In this document: in pieces, positions 8,244 through 16,856 of the stretch
How positions within the stretch are numbered: position 1 is the stretch's first letter
How the letters are laid out: each line of letters opens with the position of its first letter
NCBI GenBank assembly: GCA_030066685.1
Contig: JASJBF010000031.1
Location: 148,720-212,719 of the forward strand
DNA length: 64,000 nt
Direction of reading: 5' to 3'
Source of the DNA: Kiloniellales bacterium
Lineage (GTDB): Bacteria > Pseudomonadota > Alphaproteobacteria > Kiloniellales > JAKSBE01
Position numbers and translations under genes: made by a program
Notes under the pieces: generated by a model
Told to the model about the DNA's origin: nothing
The model's database searches: none
What the model saw: the letters and a program-made list of their open reading frames with translations, nothing else

Positions 8244-9401
8244 ATGTTGAAGAAGCGCAACTTGACGGGGACGCTCGCCGCGGCGGCGGTGGTCGCCACG
8301 GCGATGGCCGGCCCGGGCGCGGCCTGGGCCGAGATCAAGATCGGCTCGGTGCTGGCGGTGACCGGCCCGGCGTCCTTCCTCGGCGACCCCGAGGAGAAGA
8401 CGCTGAAGATGTACGTCGAGAAGATCAACGCCGAGGGTGGCGTGCTCGGCGAGAAGCTGGAGCTGGTGATCTACGACGACGGCGGCGACGCCAAGAAGTC
8501 CCGGACCTTCGCGACCCGCCTGATCGAGGAGGACAAGGTCGTCGCCATGGTCGGCGGCTCCACCACCGGGGCGACCATGGCCATGGTTCCGCTCTTCGAG
8601 GAGGCCGAGATCCCCTTCATCTCGCTGGGCGGCGCCGTGGTCATCATCGAGCCGGTGAAGGACTTTGTGTTCAAGACCCCGCACACCGACCGCATGGCCT
8701 GCGAGAAGATCTTCGAGGACATGAAGGCCCGGGGGATCAGCAAGATCGGCATGATCTCGGGCACCGGCGGCTTCGGCAAGTCGATGCGCGGCCAGTGCCT
8801 GGACGTGGCGGGCAGCTACGGCATCGAGGTGGTCGCCGACGAGACCTACGGCCCCAAGGACAGCGACATGACGCCGCAGCTGACCAACATCAAGAACGCG
8901 GCCGGCCTGCAGGCCGTGGTCAACCCCGGCTTCGGCCAGGGCCCGGCGATCGTGACCCGCAACTACGCCCAGCTCGGCATCTCCGTGCCGCTGTACCAGA
9001 GCCACGGTGTCGCTTCGAAGTCCTACATCGAGCTGGCCGGCAAGGCGGCCGAGGGCGTGCGCCTGCCGGCCGCGGCGCTTCTGGTCGCGGAGAAGCTGCC
9101 GGACAGCGACCCGCAGAAGCCGGTGGTGGCCGGCTACAAGAAGGCCTTCGAGGAAAGGTGGAACCAGCCGGTCTCGACCTTCGGCGGCCACGCCTACGAC
9201 GGGCTCTTCCTGCTGGTCGAGGCGATGAAGCGCGCCGGTTCCACCGACGGCAAGGCTGTGCGCGACGAGCTGCGCAAGACCAAGGGCTTCATGGGCACGG
9301 CCGGGCTGGTCAATATGTCGGAGAGCGACCACCTGGGGCTCGACCTCAGCGCCTTCCGCATGCTGGAAATCCGCAACGGCGACTGGACCCTGGTGGAATA
9401 G
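8244..9401 (+). CDS. branched-chain amino acid-type ABC transporter substrate-binding protein
   Basis: A 385-residue periplasmic binding protein of the LivJ type. AAGGAGGG at 8231-8238 sets the ATG at 8244; longer in-frame starts would run into paaY. The signal peptide MLKKRNLTGTLAAAAVVATAMAG ends near AWA-EIKIG. The mature start IKIGSVLAVTGPASFLGDPE, the GG-STTG region and NMSESDHLGLD are typical of the aromatic-acid-like subgroup. The four following genes are its membrane and ATPase partners. Its place directly behind paaN-paaY suggests that it imports phenylacetate or a related aromatic acid; this is inferred from context. Confidence 0.92.
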   Translation: MLKKRNLTGTLAAAAVVATAMAGPGAAWAEIKIGSVLAVTGPASFLGDPEEKTLKMYVEKINAEGGVLGEKLELVIYDDGGDAKKSRTFATRLIEEDKVVAMVGGSTTGATMAMVPLFEEAEIPFISLGGAVVIIEPVKDFVFKTPHTDRMACEKIFEDMKARGISKIGMISGTGGFGKSMRGQCLDVAGSYGIEVVADETYGPKDSDMTPQLTNIKNAAGLQAVVNPGFGQGPAIVTRNYAQLGISVPLYQSHGVASKSYIELAGKAAEGVRLPAAALLVAEKLPDSDPQKPVVAGYKKAFEERWNQPVSTFGGHAYDGLFLLVEAMKRAGSTDGKAVRDELRKTKGFMGTAGLVNMSESDHLGLDLSAFRMLEIRNGDWTLVE

Positions 9402-9418
9402 CGGACGCGGACGGCACG

Positions 9419-9452
9419 GGCCGGCATCCTGTCTCGGAGATGCCGGCCTTTT
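9419..9452 (+). terminator. hairpin terminator/attenuator after the binding-protein gene
   Basis: Arms GGCCGGCAT (9419-9427) and ATGCCGGCC (9440-9448) are perfect complements with a 12-base loop, followed by TTTT. It lies 18 bases after the binding-protein stop and before livH, so it probably lets most transcripts end after the abundantly needed binding protein. Confidence 0.8.
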
Positions 9453-9475
9453 CCGCCTTCCCGTCACCTTCTCAG

Positions 9476-9553
9476 CTGTCATGCCCGGGCTTGACCCGGG
9501 CATCCATGGCGCAGCGGCACGATGGATTGCCGGGTCAAGCCCGGCAATGACAG
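9476..9553. repeat. dispersed palindromic repeat, copy 3
   Basis: Bounded by CTGTCATGCCCGGGC and AATGACAG, with hairpins CCCGGGCTTGACCCGGG and GCCGGGTCAAGCCCGGC. It is related to the copies at 2881 and 4703 and lies between the terminator and livH. Confidence 0.85.
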
Positions 9554-9603
9554 AGTGAGGGGGAGCAGGGCGGCTTCCCAACCCTCAGGCAGATCCCCGA
9601 TCG

Positions 9604-10476
9604 ATGTCCGAGTTCCTGCAGTTCGCCTTTTCCGGAATCACCGTCGGCGCGGTTTACGCCATGGTCGCGCTGGGCTTCACCATCATCTACAACGCCTCGG
9701 ACGTGGTGAACTTCGCCCAGGGCGAGTTCGTCATGCTCGGCGGGATGTCGACGGTATTCCTCTCGGCCTTCGGGCTGCCGCTGCCCCTGGCGGCGCTGCT
9801 GGCGATCGTGATCGCGGCGCTGACCGGGGTCGCGCTCAACAAGCTGGTGATCGAGCCGGCCCGGGACGCCTCGGTGGTCACCCTGATCATCATCACCATC
9901 GGCGCCTCGATCTTCCTGCGCGGCATCGCCCAGGTGATCTTCGACAAGCAGTTCCACCGCCTGCCGTCTTTCTCGGGCGACGATCCCATCGCGGTCCTGG
10001 GGGCCAGCCTGACCCCGCAGAGCCTCTGGGTCCTGGGCGGGGCGGCGGTGATCGTCGTGCTGCTCTACCTCTTCTTCAACCGGACGCTCTTCGGCAAGTC
10101 GATCCTGGCGACCTCGCACAACCGCCTGGCGGCGCAGCTGGTCGGGGTCAACGTCCGCTTCGTGCTCCTGATCAGCTTCGGGCTCTCGGCGGCCATCGGC
10201 GCGGTGGCCGGGATCCTGGTCACGCCGATCACGCTCACCAGCTACGACGTCGGCACCATGCTGGCGCTCAAGGGCTTCGCGGCCGCGATGCTGGGCGGCA
10301 TGGGCAACCCCATCGGCGCCGTGGTCGGCGGCCTGCTGGTCGGCCTCGCCGAGGCCCTGGGCGCCGGCTACCTCAGTTCCGAGTACAAGGACGCCGTCGC
10401 CTTCGTGATCATCCTCGCCGTCCTCTTCTTCCTGCCCCGCGGCCTCTTCGGCAAGGCGGGGACAGAGCGGGTCTAG
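9604..10476 (+). CDS. livH: branched-chain-type ABC transporter permease LivH
   Basis: A 290-residue inner-membrane protein with about eight hydrophobic segments. The start MSEFLQFAFSGITVGAVYAM and the motif NASDVVNFAQGEFVMLGGM are hallmarks of LivH permeases. The C-terminal part has KGFAAAMLGGMGNPIGAVVGG, the conserved region that contacts the ATPase, and ends LFGKAGTERV. It pairs with LivM, whose gene starts 2 bases after this stop. Confidence 0.95.
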   Translation: MSEFLQFAFSGITVGAVYAMVALGFTIIYNASDVVNFAQGEFVMLGGMSTVFLSAFGLPLPLAALLAIVIAALTGVALNKLVIEPARDASVVTLIIITIGASIFLRGIAQVIFDKQFHRLPSFSGDDPIAVLGASLTPQSLWVLGGAAVIVVLLYLFFNRTLFGKSILATSHNRLAAQLVGVNVRFVLLISFGLSAAIGAVAGILVTPITLTSYDVGTMLALKGFAAAMLGGMGNPIGAVVGGLLVGLAEALGAGYLSSEYKDAVAFVIILAVLFFLPRGLFGKAGTERV

Positions 10477-10478
10477 CG

Positions 10479-11441
10479 ATGCCCGCCTGGCTCAAGGATC
10501 CGCGGCGGGGCGGGCTGCTGTTGCTGGCGCTGATCATCGCGCTGCTGCCGCTGGTCCTGCCGAACCGCTTCTACTACGACGTGGCGATCCTGATCGGGAT
10601 CAACGCCATCGCGGTGGTCGGCCTCAACCTGCTGATCGGCTATGCCGGGCAGATCAGCCTGGGACACGCCGGCTTCTTCGGCATTGGCGCCTATGCGGTC
10701 GCCGTGCTGCCGGCGGAGCTGGGCATTCCCTCCTGGCTGGCCTTCCTGATCGGGATCGCCTTCGTCGCCCTGCTGGCCTTCGTTGTCGGCCGGCCGATCC
10801 TGCGCCTCAAGGGGCACTACCTGGCGGTCGCGACCCTGGGCATGGGCATCCTGATCTTCATGGTGGTGACCAACGAATCGCAGTGGACCGGCGGCCCGGA
10901 CGGCATGCCGGTGGCGCGACTGATGCTTTTCGGGTTCCGGGTCTCGGGCGCCCAGACCTGGTACTGGATCACCGGCGCGGCGCTCCTGCTCGGCGTCTGG
11001 TTCGCGCTCAACCTGATCGACAGCCCCTCGGGCCGGGCGCTCAGGGCACTCCACGACAGCGAGGTGGCGGCCCAGGTCGCCGGGATCGACGTCGCCAGCT
11101 ACAAGCTCTTCGCCTTCGTGGTCTCGGCGATCTACGCCTGCATCGCCGGCTCGATCAGCGCCTTCTACACCGGCTTCGTGACCCCGGACGGTGCCGGCTT
11201 CCTGCACTCCATCGAGTTGGTCTCCATGGTCGTGCTCGGCGGCATGGCCTCGACCTTCGGCGGCATTATCGGGGCCGCGCTGCTGACCGCGCTGCCGCAG
11301 TTCCTGACCGTGTTCCAGGAGTACGAGCACGCCCTGCTCGGCCTGGTGATCATGGTCTGCATGATCTTCCTGCGCCGCGGCATCCTGCCGAGCCTGGCCG
11401 CGGTCGTGCTGCGCGGCGCGGGACAGGGAGGCCGGGCGTGA
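10479..11441 (+). CDS. livM: branched-chain-type ABC transporter permease LivM
   Basis: A 320-residue permease with about eight to ten membrane segments. IGINAIAVVGLNLLIGYAGQ and ISLGHAGFFGIGAYA are the LivM signatures, and the conserved cytoplasmic loop SPSGRALRALHDSEVAAQ follows in the middle. A larger open frame runs upstream through livH but the ATG at 10479, right behind the livH stop, gives the standard protein. Its stop overlaps the GTG start of livG by four bases. Confidence 0.95.
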   Translation: MPAWLKDPRRGGLLLLALIIALLPLVLPNRFYYDVAILIGINAIAVVGLNLLIGYAGQISLGHAGFFGIGAYAVAVLPAELGIPSWLAFLIGIAFVALLAFVVGRPILRLKGHYLAVATLGMGILIFMVVTNESQWTGGPDGMPVARLMLFGFRVSGAQTWYWITGAALLLGVWFALNLIDSPSGRALRALHDSEVAAQVAGIDVASYKLFAFVVSAIYACIAGSISAFYTGFVTPDGAGFLHSIELVSMVVLGGMASTFGGIIGAALLTALPQFLTVFQEYEHALLGLVIMVCMIFLRRGILPSLAAVVLRGAGQGGRA

Positions 11442-12226
11442 GCCATCTCCAGGTCGAGAACCTCTCGATCGCCTTCGGCGGTGTGCACGCGATCGAGGAC
11501 CTGTCCTTCGACATTCGGGCGGCGACGATCCATTCGATCATCGGCCCCAACGGCGCCGGCAAGACGACCCTCTTCAACTTGATCACCGGCCTCTACCGGC
11601 CGAGCGCCGGCCGCATCCGCTTCGAGGAGGAGGACGTCACCGGACAGCCGCCGCACCGGCTGGCGGCCAAGGGCATGTCGCGGACCTTTCAGAACCTGCA
11701 GATCTTCTTTCGCATGACCGCCCTGGAGAACGTTATGGTCGGTCGGCACCTGCGCGAGCCGAAGAACCCGATCGCGCACGTCCTGCGCCTGCCCGCGCAG
11801 CGGCGCAGCGAGGCCGCCTGCCGCGCGCGGTCCCGGGAGCTGCTGGACTTCGTCGGCCTCTCCGCCTACGCCGGCGAGGCGGCCGGCTCCATGCCCTACG
11901 GCGCCCTGAAGCGCCTCGAGATCGCCCGGGCCCTCGCCGCCGAGCCCAAGATGCTGCTGCTCGACGAGCCGGCCGCCGGCTGCAACCCGGCCGAAACCCG
12001 CGAGATCGACGACCTGATCCAGAAGATCGCCGAGCAGGGCGTGACCGTGGTCCTGGTCGAGCACGACATGCACCTGGTGATGAACATCTCCAACCACATC
12101 CTGGTGCTGGACTACGGCCGCAAGCTGGCCGAAGGGACGGCCGCCGAGGTCCGCGCCAATCCGGAGGTGATTGCGGCCTACCTCGGCGCCCAGGGCCAGG
12201 AGGAGTTCGATCGTGCTCAGGGTTGA
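11438..12226 (+). CDS. livG: branched-chain-type ABC transporter ATP-binding protein LivG
   Basis: A 262-residue ATPase. Walker A GPNGAGKTT is at residues 36-44, the LivG-type signature region reads PYGALKRLEIARAL, and Walker B is MLLLDEPAAG with the switch His in VLVEHDMHLVM. The GTG start overlaps the livM stop (GTGA), indicating coupling; the open frame upstream is a shadow over livM. It forms a heterodimer with LivF and drives the importer. Confidence 0.95.
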   Translation: MSHLQVENLSIAFGGVHAIEDLSFDIRAATIHSIIGPNGAGKTTLFNLITGLYRPSAGRIRFEEEDVTGQPPHRLAAKGMSRTFQNLQIFFRMTALENVMVGRHLREPKNPIAHVLRLPAQRRSEAACRARSRELLDFVGLSAYAGEAAGSMPYGALKRLEIARALAAEPKMLLLDEPAAGCNPAETREIDDLIQKIAEQGVTVVLVEHDMHLVMNISNHILVLDYGRKLAEGTAAEVRANPEVIAAYLGAQGQEEFDRAQG

Positions 12227-12914
12227 GGGTCTGACCAGCCACTACGGCCGCATCCAAGCGCTCAAGGGCATCGACCTGGAGATCGCCCAGGGCGAGCTGG
12301 TCGCCCTGGTCGGCGGCAACGGTGCCGGCAAGACCACCCTGCTGCGCACGCTCTCGGGCGTGCAGCCGGCGAGCGGCGGCCGCGTCACGTTCCGCGATCG
12401 CGACATAACCCGGGCCAGCCCGGCGGCGCGGGTCGGGCAGGGGATCTGTCAGGTCCCCGAGGGCCGGCAGGTCTGGGGCCCGATCTCGGTCGAGGACAAT
12501 CTCAAGCTCGGCACCGCAAAGCGCCGTGGTCCCGACATCGCCGCCGACCTGGAGCGCATGTACGCGATGTTCCCAGTGCTGAAGGAGAAGCGCGGCCAGG
12601 CCGCCGGCACGCTGTCGGGCGGCCAGCAGCAGATGCTGGCGCTCTGCCGGGCCCTGATGGCCAATCCGGAGCTGCTGCTGCTCGACGAGCCGAGCATGGG
12701 GCTTGCTCCCTTGCTGGTCGACCAAATTCTGGAGGCGGTCCTGGCCTTGAAGTCCAGGGGCGTAACCGTCTTCCTGGTCGAGCAGAACGCCTTCGCTGCG
12801 CTCAAGATCGCCGACCGCGGCTACGTCATCGAGACCGGCAGGATCGTACTTTGCGACAGCGGCCGGGCCCTGCTCGACAACGACCGGGTCAAGGAAGCCT
12901 ACCTCGGGATCTAG
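12213..12914 (+). CDS. livF: branched-chain-type ABC transporter ATP-binding protein LivF
   Basis: A 233-residue ATPase. GGNGAGKTT is the Walker A, LSGGQQQMLALCRAL the signature, LLLLDEPSMGL the Walker B and FLVEQNAF the switch region. The GTG at 12213 lies inside the end of livG (14-base overlap) with CAGGAGG just upstream, and gives VLRVEGLTSHYGRIQALKG, the normal LivF start. It is the last gene of the importer; no clear terminator follows. Confidence 0.95.
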   Translation: MLRVEGLTSHYGRIQALKGIDLEIAQGELVALVGGNGAGKTTLLRTLSGVQPASGGRVTFRDRDITRASPAARVGQGICQVPEGRQVWGPISVEDNLKLGTAKRRGPDIAADLERMYAMFPVLKEKRGQAAGTLSGGQQQMLALCRALMANPELLLLDEPSMGLAPLLVDQILEAVLALKSRGVTVFLVEQNAFAALKIADRGYVIETGRIVLCDSGRALLDNDRVKEAYLGI

Positions 12915-13100
12915 CGCCACACGGTGCGGAAGCAAGGCCGTGGACTCCCAAGGCCCCGGATCGAAGCCCACCCTATTATGGAGATCCTACGGATCGCATA
13001 TCCGCTTCGGTCGCTATCAATTCGATGCGAATCTAGGTATTGATTCCCTTGCGACTTGACTGGTTAACTCTGAGATTGTTCGCAGGCCAAGGAGTAAAGA

Positions 13101-13388
13101 ATGCCAAAAAAGAAAACTAAGATAGACGAGGCTGCATTGACCAAGGGCGAACTGCGCAAGCTCAACGCCCTGAGAAAGTCCATCGGTGAAGAGCTCGCGA
13201 ACGAAGCCTTCACCAAGTGGTATGCGGATCAGTCCGGTGGCGAAGACACCTCCGATCCCAACATTGAGCTGATCGAGAACGCGCTCAGTCCTTTGATGGA
13301 CAAGATCCGTATTCCGCGCGGCGGTGCCTATGCCGTCCGTCGCGGCCGCGGTCGCTTTATTGTTGAGGCCGTGAGCCTCAAGTCCTAG
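13101..13388 (+). CDS. small basic hypothetical protein
   Basis: A 95-residue protein with a Shine-Dalgarno AAGGAG about 10 bases before the ATG. It begins with a lysine-rich tail (MPKKKTKID), followed by a helical region (TKGELRKLNALRKSIGEEL, then FTKWYADQ) and a basic C-terminal segment (IRIPRGGAYAVRRGRGRF). The latter looks like a nucleic-acid or nucleotide contact. I do not recognise the family. It stands alone between livF and the YciI-like gene, with its own leader of about 180 bases that is less GC-rich than the coding regions. Confidence 0.65.
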   Translation: MPKKKTKIDEAALTKGELRKLNALRKSIGEELANEAFTKWYADQSGGEDTSDPNIELIENALSPLMDKIRIPRGGAYAVRRGRGRFIVEAVSLKS

Positions 13389-13747
13389 GAAGCTCGTTCC
13401 GCGGCTCGGTCGTCGTCGTGCCTCGGCGCCTGATGGAATGAGACAGCGGCAGGGAGTCGCGTTTCGGCGGCGCCCCGTGCGGCAGTGCCTTGGCTTCGCG
13501 ATCCCTTCCCCTGCTGCGACCCGATCGTGGGTGATCCCGTCCTTTCAATTGCCCGACCCCAGCGCGAGACAGCGCCCGGTTCCCCGTTCCCGACGCTTCG
13601 GGGCGAGACGCTGTTCTGGCAGTCGCGACATCTCCGCCGGGCGGCGTGACCCTCGGTGCATTCCCGCCTATGCTATTGCGCGCTCCGGATCTCCCCGGCT
13701 GCAGCCTTGATCTCAGAACCGCGAAACACGCTTTGGAGCCCTCGGTC
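13389..13747. other. intergenic stretch without recognised gene
   Basis: About 360 bases between the small basic protein and the YciI-like gene. The open frames on both strands have Arg/Pro-rich, family-less translations typical of chance frames in GC-rich DNA. I see no clear terminator or repeat; the promoter of the YciI-like gene presumably lies at its right end. Confidence 0.5.
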
Positions 13748-14044
13748 ATGCCCTATGTGATCATCACCGTCGACAAGCCGAACAGCCTTGGTCTGCGCAA
13801 CCAGACGCGCGTGGAGCACCTGGCCTATCTGGAAGCCAACAAGGACAAGCTGCTGGCTGCCGGCGCGAAGATCGATGACGAGGGCGAGGGCGGCTACGGC
13901 GGAGTGATCCTGGTCGACACCGAGGATCGCGCCGAGGCCGAAGCCTTTATTCACAACGATCCCTTCACCAAGGCCGGACTCTTCGCCGGAATCGAAGTGG
14001 TCCGCTGGCGCAAGGCCTTCTTCAACTTCGAGAAACTGGTTTAG
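13748..14044 (+). CDS. YciI family protein
   Basis: A 98-residue dimeric ferredoxin-like fold protein. The start MPYVIITVDKPNSLGLRNQTRVEHLAYLE contains the conserved R...H-L pattern of YciI proteins (RVEHLAYL). It is followed by GGVILVDTEDRAEAEAFIHNDPF, the second strand with the conserved D-P-F, then AGLFAGIEVVRWRKAF. YciI-like proteins are small enzymes or binding proteins of mostly unknown substrate. It ends four bases from the convergent lipoprotein gene. Confidence 0.88.
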   Translation: MPYVIITVDKPNSLGLRNQTRVEHLAYLEANKDKLLAAGAKIDDEGEGGYGGVILVDTEDRAEAEAFIHNDPFTKAGLFAGIEVVRWRKAFFNFEKLV

Positions 14045-14048
14045 GCGC

Positions 14049-14465
14049 TCAATCCCAGCCGATCGGCTCGTAGCCGAGGTCCCGGAGGCACGTGTCGACG
14101 AAGCGCTTGTGGATCTGGCTCGGCTCCCGAGACCTGAAAAGACCCCGCAGGAACCCGCCGGTCGCGCCGGTGGCCGCACCCACGGCCGCACCCCGCCCGG
14201 CCCGGCCGAGAACCGCGCCGCCCGCCGCGCCCACGGCCGCACCGCCGCCGCCGCCGATCGCCGTGCTCCCGGCCACCTTGCCGGCGGCGCCGTCCCTAGC
14301 CGAGGCGCCATAGGCTTCGGCCCGGGCCCGACATTCGTCGATGTCGCGTTCCGCCGTCGCCTTGCCGACGCGTTCCAGGTGAGCGTTGGGGTAAAGCACG
14401 GGTTCCGGCGAAGAACACCCGACGGAGAAGAGCGCCAAGAGGACAACCGGAATTGGCCTTGTCAT
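14049..14465 (-). CDS. glycine-zipper lipoprotein
   Basis: A 138-residue predicted lipoprotein. MTRPIPVVLLALFSVGCSS gives a lipobox (SVGC) with the modified Cys at position 17; the longer in-frame start adds an arginine-rich segment and is rejected. Residues about 60-105 are an Ala/Gly run with regularly spaced glycines (GGGGGAAVGAAGGAVLG), a glycine zipper of the kind that inserts in or packs against membranes. A short domain with two Cys follows (FVDTCLRDLGYEPIGWD). Similar small envelope lipoproteins are common in Alphaproteobacteria; function unknown. Confidence 0.75.
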   Translation of the reverse strand: MTRPIPVVLLALFSVGCSSPEPVLYPNAHLERVGKATAERDIDECRARAEAYGASARDGAAGKVAGSTAIGGGGGAAVGAAGGAVLGRAGRGAAVGAATGATGGFLRGLFRSREPSQIHKRFVDTCLRDLGYEPIGWD

Positions 14466-14593
14466 CACGACTCCGGGGCAGTCTCGTTCAGCACAAGTTT
14501 CGCTCGAACCCGGGCCTCGCCGTCGGCGCCTCCGCGCAACGCGACCCGAAGGCTGCAGAACACGCGGCCTCGCCACTTGCCGCCGTCGGCGCC

Positions 14594-14980
14594 TCAGTTG
14601 CCCGTCACGGCGATGTAGTCGGGATCCTGCTGTGCGTCGCGCTCGAAGCTCAGGAACTCGTAGTAGCCGCAGCGCTTGCGTCCCGGATAGTCGCGGCAGG
14701 TCTGGGGACGGGCCTCGTAGATTCCGCAGCGCCGGGCGCCATGGTCGAAGAAGGTGCAGATCGTGCCGAAGATCTCATCCTCCTTATGGCGCAGGATACG
14801 GGGGCTCTTGCCGTTCCCTTCTTCGCTGCCGTCCTTCTCGGTGAACCGCTTCTTGGCGTCCTTCCTGGTCATTCCGAAGTGGCGGGCGAGACGCTCGAGA
14901 TCCCCGTTCTCGAGCTGAATTCTGGGATAGGAGCAGCAGTAGCTGGGGCACTTCTCGCAGTCGTAACGCTTCTTCGCCAA
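14594..14980 (-). CDS. YkgJ-type cysteine cluster protein
   Basis: A protein of about 128 residues with eight Cys arranged as in the YkgJ (zinc- or iron-chelating) family: CEKCPSYCC at the N-terminus, CTFFDHGARRCGIYEARPQTC and RKRCGYY. The likely start is the TTG at 14978-14980, with AAGGAAGG just upstream, giving MAKKRYDCEKC; the ATG at 15079 would add 33 residues of unrelated character. The family binds a metal and its role is unproven. It is downstream of the AraC regulator but separated by about 95 bases. Confidence 0.78.
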   Translation of the reverse strand: MAKKRYDCEKCPSYCCSYPRIQLENGDLERLARHFGMTRKDAKKRFTEKDGSEEGNGKSPRILRHKEDEIFGTICTFFDHGARRCGIYEARPQTCRDYPGRKRCGYYEFLSFERDAQQDPDYIAVTGN

Positions 14981-15075
14981 GACTTCTGCCTTCCTTCCGG
15001 ATCGGGCCGCGGGGTCGTGCGGAAGATCCGCGGCGCCCCGCGCCCTGTCAAGGGGAAACGCCCGGCAGCGGGAGG

Positions 15076-15933
15076 TCACCCGGCGGCCAAAGGCAGGCAG
15101 ATATCGGTCAGCAGTTCGGTCGGCGGCGTATCGCGGGGGTTATTGAGGTACTCCTCGAAGCAGGGCGCATCGGCCGGCTCACGACCGGAGGCGACCAGCC
15201 ACTCGCCGAAGAGCCAGCCATAGGCCGCCGGCAAGTCGGCATAGGGCCCCTTGTGGCGCAGGACCGCATAGGCGCCGCCGGCGATCACGGTCCGTTCCAG
15301 CGGGGCCTCTATTGGGAAATCGGCCTCGGTGATGATGCCGGCCCGCGCGCGCAGCTCCGCCTCGGGCACCGCGTCGGGGTCGTCGTAGTAGATGCCGACT
15401 GAGCGGATGTCCGGTCCAAGAAGACCCCGGGTCGCAAGCCAGCCGAAGAGGGTCTCGAAGGCCTTGCCGATCTTCGTATAGGAACCGCGGTGCGGGATCG
15501 TGATGGCGGTGGCCTGCGGAAAGGTCTTGAGGGTGACGTCGTACATCGTGGCGGATCCTACCTTCGTTTGGGGCCGAAACTGGGTGTGGCTGCCGCGCTT
15601 GCGGTACTGCGCGGGCGGCAGGCCGAAGACGGAGCGAAAGGCCCGGGCGAAGGACTGCAGGCTCTTGTAGCCGGAGGCTTCGGCGATCTCCCGCACCGGC
15701 ATCGAGGTGTTGGCCAGCTGGCCGGCGGCCCGCTGCAGACGCAGCCGCTTGACGGTCGCTGCGGCGGTTTCGCCGTGGACCGCCAGGTAGATCCGGTGCC
15801 AGTGATAGGGCGACAGGCAGGCGACCTCGGCCAGCTTCCGGAGGTCGAGCGCCTCGTCCAAATGGTCGTGGATGTAGGCGGTCACCCGGTCGAGGCGGTC
15901 CTGGTAGTCGATCAGCTTGCTCGTGCTGGGCAT
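15076..15933 (-). CDS. AraC-family regulator with GyrI-like effector domain
   Basis: A 285-residue protein. Residues about 8-105 hold two helix-turn-helix motifs of AraC type (LRKLAEVACLSPYHWHRIY and VREIAEASGYKSLQSFARAF, then FGLPPAQYRKRG). From about residue 125 a GyrI/Rob-type SHV domain follows, with YDVTLKTFPQATAITIPHRG and SVGIYYDDPDAVP. Such proteins bind small amphipathic molecules and activate drug-efflux or stress genes. The ATG at 15933 is chosen because the upstream extension is Arg/Pro-rich without homology. It stands alone. Confidence 0.9.
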   Translation of the reverse strand: MPSTSKLIDYQDRLDRVTAYIHDHLDEALDLRKLAEVACLSPYHWHRIYLAVHGETAAATVKRLRLQRAAGQLANTSMPVREIAEASGYKSLQSFARAFRSVFGLPPAQYRKRGSHTQFRPQTKVGSATMYDVTLKTFPQATAITIPHRGSYTKIGKAFETLFGWLATRGLLGPDIRSVGIYYDDPDAVPEAELRARAGIITEADFPIEAPLERTVIAGGAYAVLRHKGPYADLPAAYGWLFGEWLVASGREPADAPCFEEYLNNPRDTPPTELLTDICLPLAAG

Positions 15934-16019
15934 TGATGCGGCGTCCCTTCGCTTCGGTGGTTGCACCAAAGCACAGGTCGATTTGACAAATCTTGCGGAC
16001 TTGGGCCGACGGCGCTCGG

Positions 16020-16856
16020 CTATTCCAGCGCGCCCAGCGCCTCGAGCTCGCGCCAGGCGCGGACCACGTACTCGCTCTTGAGGCTGTGGCCGCCCGGGTG
16101 CAGGCAGAGCTCCAGCGCGCGGCCCTCGGGATTCATGCGGCGCTCGCACTTGAGGTCCAACACCTCGTAGGCCTCGGCGGCGCCGAAGTCGCCGGCCTCG
16201 CCGAAGAGCGACAAGGCTCTGTAGACATCGCCCTGGTGGGTCTTCTGGATCGGCCGGCCGCGCAGGGGCACGATCTTGTCGTCGGTGCCGTGGGTGTGCA
16301 GCAGGTGCACCGGCGGGCTGGGGCAGCTCTGCGGGATCGGCGCCCAGAAGGTGCCGGCGATCGGGGCGAAACCGGCGAAGCTGCCGCCCCTCTGGCAGGC
16401 CAGGTTCCAGACCATCATGCCGCCCGCCGAGAAGCCCGTGGCCATGATCCGCCTGGGATCGATGGCGAAGCGCGCGGTGATCTCCTCGAGCAGGCGGTCG
16501 AAGAATGCGAAGTCGTCGGTGTATTCCCGCGGTGCGTTGGGGATCGACCAGTCGTCACCCAGGGACTTGGGCGCGACCAGCGCCAGCCCGAGCTTGGAGA
16601 CCGCCTTGCCGAGCGCCTTGTTGCGCATGATCGCGGCGGCGGTCCCGCGATATCCGTGCATGTACATGATGGCGCCGACCGGGCTGCTGCCATCGTGCCC
16701 GGCCGGCATGCGGATCCGGTAGGTCCGCTCGCCGAGGCGGCAGTCGCTGTCAGGGCCGCAGGCCGCCGCGCCTCCGGGGCCGAGGCCGGCGAGGAGTCCC
16801 GCGAGAACCGCCGGCAGAAGGCGGGGCGCGGCGCGCGCGGACCCGCAAAGCCTCAT
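16020..16856 (-). CDS. secreted alpha/beta-hydrolase, PHB depolymerase/LpqC-like esterase
   Basis: A 278-residue protein with a signal peptide (to about residue 32, ending GGAAACG). The hydrolase core shows the HGYRGTAAAIM oxyanion region, the nucleophile elbow GFSAGG (Ser about 145), an acidic residue in THGTDDKIVP and the His in HPGGHSLKSEY, a complete Ser-Asp-His triad. Paired Cys (CGPDSDC, CQRG, CPSPP, LKCERR) suit a periplasmic enzyme. Members cleave feruloyl, polyhydroxybutyrate-type or other esters; the substrate here is unknown. Its ATG overlaps the stop of the membrane protein upstream by four bases, so the two are coupled. Confidence 0.85.
   Translation of the reverse strand: MRLCGSARAAPRLLPAVLAGLLAGLGPGGAAACGPDSDCRLGERTYRIRMPAGHDGSSPVGAIMYMHGYRGTAAAIMRNKALGKAVSKLGLALVAPKSLGDDWSIPNAPREYTDDFAFFDRLLEEITARFAIDPRRIMATGFSAGGMMVWNLACQRGGSFAGFAPIAGTFWAPIPQSCPSPPVHLLHTHGTDDKIVPLRGRPIQKTHQGDVYRALSLFGEAGDFGAAEAYEVLDLKCERRMNPEGRALELCLHPGGHSLKSEYVVRAWRELEALGALE

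Noticed and set aside
13378..13749. 123-codon minus-strand frame between the small basic protein and the YciI-like gene
   Set aside because: Arg/Ser/Gly-rich chance frame overlapping the ends of neighbouring genes, no ribosome site.
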